Source: Verrucomicrobiales bacterium (GTDB lineage Bacteria > Verrucomicrobiota > Verrucomicrobiia > Verrucomicrobiales > DEV007). From it: 30,212 nt of DNA. The stretch spans positions 1-30,212 of the forward strand of contig JABDJT010000590.1 of assembly GCA_013003335.1 (NCBI GenBank), written 5' to 3'. Below the pieces are notes generated by a model. The model saw nothing but the letters and a program-made list of their open reading frames with translations. It was not told the DNA's origin and did no database searches. This document shows positions 23,961-30,212 of this stretch, piece after piece. The stretch's first letter is position 1; every line of letters starts with the position of its first letter. A program made the position numbers and the translations under genes.

Positions 23961-26678
23961 ATGGCCGAAGAACTTTCCAGCAACTATCAGCCCAACGAAG
24001 TGGAAGCCGCGTGGTATCAGCGCTGGCTCGACGCGGGTTGTTTTCACGCCGATGAACATTCGGATCGCGAGGCATATTCGATCGTCATCCCGCCGCCGAA
24101 TGTGACGGGGATTCTCCACCTCGGTCATGTGTTGAACAACACGATTCAGGATATCCTTGCCCGACGCGCGCGGATGGAGGGAAAGGAAGTGCTGTGGCTG
24201 CCGGGGACGGATCACGCGGGCATCGCGACACAGTCGAAGGTGGAACAGAAACTCCGAAAGGAAGACAAGCTGACGCGCCATGACCTGGGCCGCGAGAAAT
24301 TCCTGGAGCAGGTCTGGGAGTGGAAGGAAAAGCACGGTGGCATCATCATCAACCAGCTGAAACGCCTCGGCTGTTCCTGCGACTGGGAGCGGGAGCGTTT
24401 CACAATGGATCCGGAATACTCGAAATGGATCTCGAAGATTTTTGTCGATCTTTTCAATGAAGGTCTCCTCTACCGCGGCAAGCGGATGGTGAACTGGTGC
24501 CCGAAATCGCTCACGGCGTTGAGCGATGAGGAGGTGATCATGAAACCGCAGAAATCGAAGCTCTACACGATGCGCTATCGCATCGCGGGCGAAAAAGACC
24601 GCTGGGTGGAAATTGCGACGACGCGCCCGGAAACGCTGATGGGCGACACGGGCGTGGCGGTGCACCCGGATGACAAGCGCTACAAGGATCTGGTTGGAAA
24701 AACGGTGATCCGCCCGTTTCCCGAAGCGGAAATTCCGGTCGTGGCGAGCGATCACATCGATCCGGAATTCGGAACGGGTGTCCTGAAAGTCACGCCGGCG
24801 CACGACAAGGCCGACTTCGACATTGGCGTGAAAAACGGGCTCGAAATCATCGATGTTTTCACCCCGGACGGAAAAGTGAACGGGCACGGCGGCCCGGATT
24901 TGGAGGGCCTGGATCGATTCGAGGCGCGCAGGAAAGCTGCGGAAAAGCTCGAGGAAATGGGACAGCTCGTGAAGGAAGAGGATTACGAAAACAACGTCGG
25001 ATTTTCCGAGCGGGCCGATGTGCCGATTGAGCCGCGCATTTCGATGCAGTGGTTTCTGAAATACCCCTGCAAAGATGAAGCGGCCGAGGCCGTCGCCGGC
25101 GGCGATATTCAGTTTCGCCCGGAACGCTGGAAAAAAACCTTCGCTCACTGGATGGAAAATATTCAGGACTGGTGCGTGAGCCGTCAGCTGTGGTGGGGTC
25201 ACCAGATTCCGGTTTGGTATAAAAAGGATAAATCCGAAGAACTGCAGAACCGCGAATCGCTTGATGCGGAGTCGGCCGGCGCGGATTTGCACGTCGGCGT
25301 TGACCCGCCGGAGGACGCAGAAAACTGGGAACGCGATCCCGATGTACTCGACACATGGTTTTCCAGCTGGCTGTGGCCGTTCGCGACGATGTCAGATTGC
25401 GATGCGGATGAAAAATCCGACACGCTGAAGAAATTTTACCCGACGACCGATCTCGTAACCGGTCCTGACATCCTCTTTTTCTGGGTCGCCCGGATGATCA
25501 TGGCCGGCTATCGCTGGGAAGGTCAGCTGCCGTTCAAAAACGTATTTTTCACCTCGATTATTCGTGACAAGCAGGGGCGGAAATTATCCAAATCGCTCGG
25601 CAATTCACCCGACCCGCTCCACGTGATGGATTCGCTGGGAGCCGATGCGATGCGATTTTCCGTGATGCGCGCTGCGCCGCTCGGGAACGACGTGCGCTTC
25701 ATCGTGGACAAGGATAAGGACGGAAATGAATCCTATCCGCAGGTCGAGGAAGGCCGGAATTTCGCGACGAAAATCTGGAACGCGGTTCGCTTTCGCCAGA
25801 TGCAGGGCGAAGCCGATGCCCAGCCGGGCAAGCCGGCGATTTACGCGATCGATATCCTGAAAAAACTTGATTCGCTCGAGAAAAACGTGGCGAACGCCTA
25901 CGAAGATTACCGCTTCAATGAAATCGCGTCGCTGCTTTACGAATTCTGGTGGAATCAGTATTGCGACTGGTTTTTGGAAGCGGCGAAGCAGGATTTTGCC
26001 GAAGACGCCGACCCCGCCGCGAAAGCCGCCACGCTCGCGTCGATGGATCGGGTGTTGCGCCGGTTCGTGATTTTGTTGCATCCGTTCATGCCGCATCTCA
26101 CCGAGGAATTGTGGGAAAAATGCGCGCTACGTGAAGAAGACGGAGCGGAATTCCTAATGCTGACCCGGCTGCCGTCCGATTCCGTTCTTGATGGAATTGA
26201 ATCCGACAAGATCGGCGGAGCCGTGAAAGCCGTTTCCGACATTTACGAAGCGGTCGGCCGCGCGAGAAATCTGAAAGCGGAATACAATTTGGCCGCGAAT
26301 CGAAACGTGAAGTTCATCCTCGACCCGGAGGATACCGATTTTTCCGAGGGCCCCGTTTTTTGTCGGCTCGCCGGGGCGAAAGAATTGGAACTCCAGCCCG
26401 GGTTCGAAGCCGAATCCGGCGTGCCGGTTGCGCTCACGCCGATCGGAAAAATTTACATGCCGCTTGAGGGCCTGATCGACAAAGACGCGGAGAAAAATCG
26501 TCTCACGAAGGAAATGGAGAAAGCGGAGGCCGAGTTGAAAAAGGTCAACGCCAAGCTTTCCAACGAAAATTTCGTGAGCCGCGCGCCGGAAGAAGTTGTC
26601 CAGGAAAACAAGGATCGCCAGTCCGAGTGGAAAGCGAAAGTCGAGGAACTCCAGCAGATGATCGACAACCTGGGTTGA
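23961..26678 (+). CDS. valS: Valyl-tRNA synthetase
   Basis: Charges tRNA-Val with valine and edits misloaded threonine. The 905-aa class I enzyme has the HIGH motif as HLGH (53-56) after PPPNVTGI, the editing domain (about 190-340, with TTRPETLMGDTGVAVHP), and the KMSKS loop as KLSKS (541-545). The anticodon-binding helical domain follows, and the C-terminal coiled coil (about 835-905, rich in Glu/Lys) is typical of ValRS. ATG at 23961 has AGGA some 9-12 bases upstream. The 204-bp gap to the divergent amidase gene is long and holds a stem-loop. Confidence 0.98.
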   Translation: MAEELSSNYQPNEVEAAWYQRWLDAGCFHADEHSDREAYSIVIPPPNVTGILHLGHVLNNTIQDILARRARMEGKEVLWLPGTDHAGIATQSKVEQKLRKEDKLTRHDLGREKFLEQVWEWKEKHGGIIINQLKRLGCSCDWERERFTMDPEYSKWISKIFVDLFNEGLLYRGKRMVNWCPKSLTALSDEEVIMKPQKSKLYTMRYRIAGEKDRWVEIATTRPETLMGDTGVAVHPDDKRYKDLVGKTVIRPFPEAEIPVVASDHIDPEFGTGVLKVTPAHDKADFDIGVKNGLEIIDVFTPDGKVNGHGGPDLEGLDRFEARRKAAEKLEEMGQLVKEEDYENNVGFSERADVPIEPRISMQWFLKYPCKDEAAEAVAGGDIQFRPERWKKTFAHWMENIQDWCVSRQLWWGHQIPVWYKKDKSEELQNRESLDAESAGADLHVGVDPPEDAENWERDPDVLDTWFSSWLWPFATMSDCDADEKSDTLKKFYPTTDLVTGPDILFFWVARMIMAGYRWEGQLPFKNVFFTSIIRDKQGRKLSKSLGNSPDPLHVMDSLGADAMRFSVMRAAPLGNDVRFIVDKDKDGNESYPQVEEGRNFATKIWNAVRFRQMQGEADAQPGKPAIYAIDILKKLDSLEKNVANAYEDYRFNEIASLLYEFWWNQYCDWFLEAAKQDFAEDADPAAKAATLASMDRVLRRFVILLHPFMPHLTEELWEKCALREEDGAEFLMLTRLPSDSVLDGIESDKIGGAVKAVSDIYEAVGRARNLKAEYNLAANRNVKFILDPEDTDFSEGPVFCRLAGAKELELQPGFEAESGVPVALTPIGKIYMPLEGLIDKDAEKNRLTKEMEKAEAELKKVNAKLSNENFVSRAPEEVVQENKDRQSEWKAKVEELQQMIDNLG

Positions 26679-26685
26679 CGAAAAA

Positions 26686-26728
26686 CGAACGAACAGGGTT
26701 GGTTTGACGAACGGACCCTGTTGGTTCG
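26686..26728 (+). repeat. 43-bp dispersed palindrome, copy 6
   Basis: Forward orientation. Positions 1-6 CGAACG, core AACAGGGTTGGTTT, loop GAC, right arm GAACGGACCCTG, positions 38-43 GGTTCG. It has 16 Watson-Crick pairs, two T-G pairs (15/29, 20/24) and two G-G mismatches (6/38, 16/28). It lies between the convergent stops of valS (7 bp) and the HtrA gene (20 bp). Five A directly before it (26681-26685) give a U tract on the minus strand, so it could end the HtrA transcript. Confidence 0.95.
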
Positions 26729-26748
26729 TATCCGCGAGCACCAAAAGG

Positions 26749-28314
26749 TCAGGGATTTAAAACCGCCTGGATGCGGTGTCCGTCGCGCGACAGGACCATG
26801 ACGGAAGGCTGGTTTCGGGGCAGCGTGCCCAGCAAATCGTAAAACACTTCGACCGAGGTTACAGGATCGCGATTGATCATGTGAATCAAGTCACCGGGGG
26901 CAAAGCGTTTGGCAGCCTGGGAGCCCGGCTTGACATCCGAAATGAAAATGCCGGGCGATTTCGGGTGCAATCCCATAGCGGTGCGTTGCTGCGGGGCGAG
27001 GTTTTTCACGGTAATCCCGAGTTCGTCGGCAATGGCCTGACCGTTTTCCGTGATGTCGGAACGCAAAGTGAGGGAACCGCGGTCGGGCCTTTCGGCGATA
27101 TCGGCAGCCATTTGTTTCAATTTGCCCTGCCGCAAAACGGTGATGGCAACGCGGTCGCCGGTTTTCTTGCGGCGGATGCGGCTGAGTGTTTCGTCGGCGG
27201 TATTGGCGTCCCGCCCGTCGAATTTCAGGATGATATCTCCGGGCAACAAGCCGGCTTTGGCGGCCGGTGAGCCCTTTGTGACCTCCCGAACCAGAGCACC
27301 GCGAGTGCTGCGCAAACCAAGCCCTAGGGCAAGGCGTGGAGACAAATCCGTCAATTGAAGCCCGAGATATCCCCGGATCAGCGGTTTTTTCAGAACGATG
27401 GCGTTGAAAACGTCGCGCGCTTCATTCGAGGGAATGGCAAGACCGATACCTTGCCAGACCTGAACATTCCGCTGGCCCGTAAAAATCGCGACATTCACCC
27501 CGATCACTTCGCCGCGGACGTTGATGAGCGGACCGCCGGAGTTTCCGGGGTTGATGACGGCATCCACCTGGAAATACTCGTTGTCGTCGTCCGACAGCCG
27601 CCGCTGCTTCGCGCTGATAATTCCTTTCGTGATCGTCTCGGAAAGCCCGAACGGATTTCCGATTGCGAGGACGGTTTCGCCGGTTCGAACCTCATCCGAG
27701 TCGCCGAATTTCAGGACGGGAAACTTTGGAAGAGGCGTTTCGTCGTTGATGGGCTGCATTTTCAATACGGCAATGTCCACTGATGCATCGCTCCCCACCC
27801 ATTCTGCCCGGTAAATTCCCCCTCCGTGGGTGGTGACTTCGATTTCGTCCACCCCGGCCACGACGTGATGATTGGTGAGAATGTGTCCTTCCTCCGAAAC
27901 GATCAGGCCGGATCCGAGGCCCGGTGTTTTCTGGTCGCTGCGGCGGTAGCCGAAAAACCCGAACGGATCGACCGGAACGAGGCGTTCGGTCGTGGTGGTC
28001 GTGTTGATGGAAACAACCCCCGGAACGACTGAATCGGCGAGATCCGAGAGGGCGGTATTGACGCGCTCGAGGAGTTGCAGGTCAGCCAGATCGACCGGAG
28101 GAAGAGGCTTGGCGACCGGCTTGGTGTCCGCCTGGCCGAGCAGATTATTCCGGGTCTCGGGATCAACGACTGCCGGAGGAACCGGGGTTCCTTTCAAGAG
28201 ATCGAACAGGTCGTAGCGATCGGGCGGGAAAACTTTCAGAATGAACTGATAAGCGAAGGCCGCAGCCGTGAGCGACGTCACCAGGATAAGGCTGTTGGAT
28301 AGCAACCGGAGCAT
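26749..28314 (-). CDS. DegP/HtrA-type serine protease with two PDZ domains
   Basis: A 521-aa envelope protease for misfolded proteins. The N-terminal hydrophobic segment (about 5-28) looks like an uncleaved membrane anchor, followed by a Pro-rich linker (to about 80). The trypsin-like domain has an intact triad: His150 in ILTNHHVV, Asp180 in SVDIAVLKM, Ser259 in NPGNSGGPL. PDZ 1 (about 320-405) begins IRGYLGLQL and includes SPAAKAGLLPGDIIL; PDZ 2 (about 420-515) includes SQAAKRFAPGDLIHMI. Start is ATG at 28314. The thioredoxin-like gene lies 36 bp upstream on the same strand, likely one transcript. Confidence 0.94.
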   Translation of the reverse strand: MLRLLSNSLILVTSLTAAAFAYQFILKVFPPDRYDLFDLLKGTPVPPAVVDPETRNNLLGQADTKPVAKPLPPVDLADLQLLERVNTALSDLADSVVPGVVSINTTTTTERLVPVDPFGFFGYRRSDQKTPGLGSGLIVSEEGHILTNHHVVAGVDEIEVTTHGGGIYRAEWVGSDASVDIAVLKMQPINDETPLPKFPVLKFGDSDEVRTGETVLAIGNPFGLSETITKGIISAKQRRLSDDDNEYFQVDAVINPGNSGGPLINVRGEVIGVNVAIFTGQRNVQVWQGIGLAIPSNEARDVFNAIVLKKPLIRGYLGLQLTDLSPRLALGLGLRSTRGALVREVTKGSPAAKAGLLPGDIILKFDGRDANTADETLSRIRRKKTGDRVAITVLRQGKLKQMAADIAERPDRGSLTLRSDITENGQAIADELGITVKNLAPQQRTAMGLHPKSPGIFISDVKPGSQAAKRFAPGDLIHMINRDPVTSVEVFYDLLGTLPRNQPSVMVLSRDGHRIQAVLNP

Positions 28315-28350
28315 GTTTGGGTGGGTGAGAAAAATTCCGGGAAATCCCGA

Positions 28351-29247
28351 TTACTCTTCCGCGGCGACTTTGTCGAAGGTCGGGAATGACTCCGCGATTT
28401 TCCGATCCTCTTCGGAAAGCGTCTTCATTGCCACGGTCCAGCGTTCGCCGTTCACACCTTGCAGCGTTATCAGGTCGGGATCTCGTCTCAAAAATTTCGC
28501 AAAGATTGTGATGCCTTTTTCACCGCCGGACCATTCCCGATAGCCGACTTCTGCGAGCTTTTTCTTTCGGGATTCAATCTTTTGCAGAATGGGGATGATT
28601 TGGGCTTTCATCCGCTGGAAATAATCCACCGGTCGACCGGTCCGGTAGCCCGTGACGTGCGTTTCAACCTCTCCTTCAGGGTTGAAAATCAGGACGTTGG
28701 GGTAGCCTTTGATCTTGAATTTCTTTTTCACATTGCGCATGGAATCCGGCGCGTCCGTGATGTTGCGGGGATAATTCAGGTAGCAGATCACGAGTTTTTC
28801 CTTCACGTATTCATTGAAGGATTTGGTGGCGAAAACCTCTTCGCTCAGGCGCAGAGCTTGCGTATTCCAGTCCGCTGTAAACAAGAGCAGCAGGGGTTTC
28901 TGCTCCCGCTGAGCCCGCAAAAAGGCATACCGCGGATTGATTTCCCACCAGGCACTCTCGGGATCATCCGGATAGACCGGAACCCGCTCCGGTCGCGGCA
29001 TTTCGACAATTCCGGAGCGTATTTTTGAATCGGAGACCGTCGGACCGGTCATTTTCCGGTCGCCTTTCTGATTGTTCACCCCCGGAACGATTGGGGCCTT
29101 TTGATTTTGCTGTGGCGGCAAGAGAGGGCGTTCGCCGGGCGACGGGAGCCCTGCAGCCGGAGGCGGGGCCGGTGATTCCTGGGCGATGCCGGCAAGAGCC
29201 GGAATCAGGCTGAAAACGCAAAAAACAGCTGTGTGGTTTCGTTTCAA
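28351..29247 (-). CDS. Exported thioredoxin-fold protein without CxxC, SHD1-like tail
   Basis: A 298-aa secreted protein. Signal peptide 1-23 is followed by a Pro/Gln-rich linker (25-95). Residues about 105-225 look like a thioredoxin fold: PLLLLFTADWNTQALRLSEE where WCxxC is expected, and GYPNVLIF with the cis-Pro at 183. Both redox cysteines are missing (WNTQA at 127-131), so it is unlikely to be an oxidoreductase and may act as a binding protein or chaperone. The C-terminus (about 236-285; REWSGGEKGITIFAKFLRR, LQGVNGERWTVAMKTLSEED) resembles SHD1-like domains common in Planctomycetes and Verrucomicrobiota. Start is TTG at 29247, chosen because it opens the signal peptide and no ATG does. 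Confidence 0.78.
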   Translation of the reverse strand: MKRNHTAVFCVFSLIPALAGIAQESPAPPPAAGLPSPGERPLLPPQQNQKAPIVPGVNNQKGDRKMTGPTVSDSKIRSGIVEMPRPERVPVYPDDPESAWWEINPRYAFLRAQREQKPLLLLFTADWNTQALRLSEEVFATKSFNEYVKEKLVICYLNYPRNITDAPDSMRNVKKKFKIKGYPNVLIFNPEGEVETHVTGYRTGRPVDYFQRMKAQIIPILQKIESRKKKLAEVGYREWSGGEKGITIFAKFLRRDPDLITLQGVNGERWTVAMKTLSEEDRKIAESFPTFDKVAAEE

Positions 29248-29295
29248 AGGCGGTCCGAAGTGTAATCCGATCCAGACCGTGGGAAAAGTGATTTT

Positions 29296-29338
29296 CGAAC
29301 CAACAGGGTTGGTTTGGAGAACAGACCCTGTTGGTTCG
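29296..29338 (+). repeat. 43-bp dispersed palindrome, copy 7
   Basis: Forward orientation and nearly perfect. Positions 1-6 CGAACC, core AACAGGGTTGGTTT, loop GGA, right arm GAACAGACCCTG, positions 38-43 GGTTCG. It has 17 Watson-Crick pairs, two T-G pairs (15/29, 20/24) and one mismatch (16/28); the outer 14 bp pair without fault. It is the only copy between two divergent start codons, where a terminator is not needed. Confidence 0.95.
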
Positions 29339-29358
29339 TTTTCGCCCGTCGCGAAAGG

Positions 29359-29387
29359 TTGACAGGGTTTCCGTGCCGATTTAAAAA
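29359..29387 (+). promoter_or_regulatory. Candidate promoter of mnh operon
   Basis: TTGACA (29359-29364), a 17-bp spacer and TAAAAA (29382-29387) give a perfect -35 and a 4-of-6 match at -10. Transcription would begin near 29395, ahead of the chosen mnhE start. It lies 20 bp downstream of palindrome copy 7. Confidence 0.5.
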
Positions 29388-29424
29388 AGTCGGCCTTTTC
29401 CTCTCAGACCTACCACGAAACGCG

Positions 29425-29988
29425 TTGCCCGAGTCCAACCCACAGCCTGCTGAATCGTCTTCTCATCGCGAAACCGGCTATCGCCTCCTGGTTTTTGCGC
29501 TGTTGATGGTGACTTGGATCATTTTTTCCGGCTTGCTGGACGGATTTCACCTGGCGCTCGGGGTTCTGTCGTGCGGTTTCGTGGCCTGGATTTCCGGTGA
29601 CCTGTTTTTCGCCGACCGGGCAAGTTCAATCCGGTCCCGGTTGGGCCAGGCCTGTCGGATGATTGGTTACAGTTTCTGGCTGCTCTGGCAGATTGTTCTG
29701 GCCAACCTGCACTTGCTGAAACTGGCGTTCTCCGGCCCGGGATCGCTCCAACCGCAAATTGTCAGGATCAAAATCGGGTTGAAGTCGGATTTCGAAAAAT
29801 TCCTGCTGGCCAATTCCATCACGCTGACACCCGGGACCATCACCATGAAAATCCGGGGCGATGAATTTTTCATCCATGCCATCAGTGAAGTGGCGGTCAA
29901 GGGTCTCGACGGTGAAATGGAACGGCGGATTGCCGCCATTTTTCACTCCGAAACGAAGAAGATAGGAGGCGAATCGAGTAATGGCTGA
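29425..29988 (+). CDS. mnhE: Mrp-type Na+/H+ antiporter subunit E
   Basis: One of the small membrane subunits of the multi-subunit Mrp/Mnh cation-proton antiporter. About 187 aa. Hydrophobic spans are visible near 24-40 (LLVFALLMVTWIIFSGLL), 43-60 and 75-100 (YSFWLLWQIVLANLHLLKLAF), followed by the family's cytoplasmic part ending in LANSITLTPGTITMKIRGDEFFIHAI. The start is uncertain: no ATG precedes the first membrane span, so TTG at 29425 was taken because it lies after the likely promoter. The TTG at 29359 is an alternative. It overlaps mnhF by 8 bp. Confidence 0.85.
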   Translation: MPESNPQPAESSSHRETGYRLLVFALLMVTWIIFSGLLDGFHLALGVLSCGFVAWISGDLFFADRASSIRSRLGQACRMIGYSFWLLWQIVLANLHLLKLAFSGPGSLQPQIVRIKIGLKSDFEKFLLANSITLTPGTITMKIRGDEFFIHAISEVAVKGLDGEMERRIAAIFHSETKKIGGESSNG

Positions 29989-30212
29989 GTTTTTCGTCAG
30001 CCAGTTCTCGATTTGGGTGGGGGTGGCGCTTTTCGTGCTGATGATCCCCGCACTGTGGCGGGTATGGGAAGGACCGACTGCGATCGACCGGATTGTCGGG
30101 GTGAATATTATCGGAACAAAAACCGCTGTGCTCTTGATCGTGATCGGCACCGTTTTCGGAGGGATGCACAAGGATTCGGGTGGGGTGGAGATGTTCGTCG
30201 ATTTCGCCCTGG
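29981..30212 (+). CDS. mnhF: Mrp-type Na+/H+ antiporter subunit F (cut by window edge)
   Basis: The first 77 codons of a small membrane subunit that follows MnhE in Mrp operons. It reads FSIWVGVALFVLMIPALWRV (first span), then the diagnostic GPTAIDRIVGVNIIGTKTAV and a second span LLIVIGTVFGG. A third span should follow outside the window. The ATG at 29981 has AGGAGG 11 bases upstream, the clearest Shine-Dalgarno noted here, and overlaps the end of mnhE by 8 bp, implying translational coupling. The rest of the operon (G, then larger subunits) would lie to the right. Confidence 0.88.
   Translation, partial: MAEFFVSQFSIWVGVALFVLMIPALWRVWEGPTAIDRIVGVNIIGTKTAVLLIVIGTVFGGMHKDSGGVEMFVDFAL

Noticed and set aside
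23946..25292. Long minus-strand open frame antisense to valS (448 codons)
   Set aside because: valS is certain over this span; the antisense product is Arg/His/Phe-rich with no family signature.
6752..29338. CRISPR array
   Set aside because: The repeats are 2.6-5.8 kb apart with whole genes between them, and no cas gene is present.
6752..29338. Target-site duplications flanking the palindromes
   Set aside because: Flanks of the seven copies were compared by eye; some are A-rich on the left and T-rich on the right, but no consistent duplication was seen.

Overview
The window looks like an ordinary chromosomal segment of a moderately GC-rich bacterium, most likely a member of the Verrucomicrobiota. 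This is inferred from gene content: a secreted formylglycine sulfatase, an SGNH hydrolase fused to a DUF1080 domain, a thioredoxin-like protein ending in an SHD1-like domain, a stand-alone type II pseudopilin, and a 96-residue protein that resembles uncharacterised verrucomicrobial proteins. No rRNA, tRNA, insertion sequence, prophage or CRISPR array was seen. Genes are short transcription units that alternate between strands, with many convergent pairs that touch or overlap.

Layout. 1-2800 (minus strand): 5' end of a sulfatase gene, a DUF1287 protein, serS and a small membrane protein. 2934-4514 (plus): a mannose-1-phosphate guanylyltransferase and ruvX. 4502-5759 (minus): a histone-deacetylase-fold deacetylase and the 96-aa protein. 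5776-8523 (plus): a CPBP membrane protease, comF and accD. 8531-9817 (minus): tilS behind a small lipoprotein gene. 9854-10180: a small HNH protein. 10182-11369 (minus): an OsmC-family protein and rsmE. 11463-16056 (plus): the SGNH-DUF1080 protein, glgB and a pseudopilin, closed by a bidirectional intrinsic terminator. 16127-18153 (minus): rpe and xseA. 18196-20112 (plus): tadA and a beta-CASP metallo-beta-lactamase RNase-like protein. 20134-21783 (minus): recN. 21909-22694 (plus): a PhnP-like hydrolase. 22752-23756 (minus): a cell-wall amidase. 23961-26678 (plus): valS behind a leader with a strong stem-loop. 26749-29247 (minus): a thioredoxin-like protein and a DegP/HtrA protease. 29425-30212 (plus): start of an Mrp-type cation/proton antiporter operon (mnhE, mnhF).

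The most striking feature is a family of seven dispersed palindromes, each exactly 43 bp long (starts at 6752, 9515, 12886, 18716, 22702, 26686 and 29296). Each has two 20-nt arms around a 3-nt loop, with the core AACAGGGTT in the left arm and ACCCTGTTGG in the right. All seven lie between genes, and several fill almost the whole gap. Copy 1 supplies the stop codon of the gene before it. Changes among copies preferentially keep G-U pairing in the transcript of one strand, which hints at a role as RNA. I regard this as a REP/MITE-like element of unknown function and the best candidate here for something undescribed.

Functionally the genes are mostly housekeeping: translation (serS, valS, tilS, tadA, rsmE), DNA repair (recN, ruvX, xseA), carbon metabolism (glgB, rpe, GDP-mannose synthesis), lipid synthesis (accD) and envelope work (amidase, HtrA, antiporter, sulfatase, SGNH-DUF1080). 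No metabolic island or defence system is evident.
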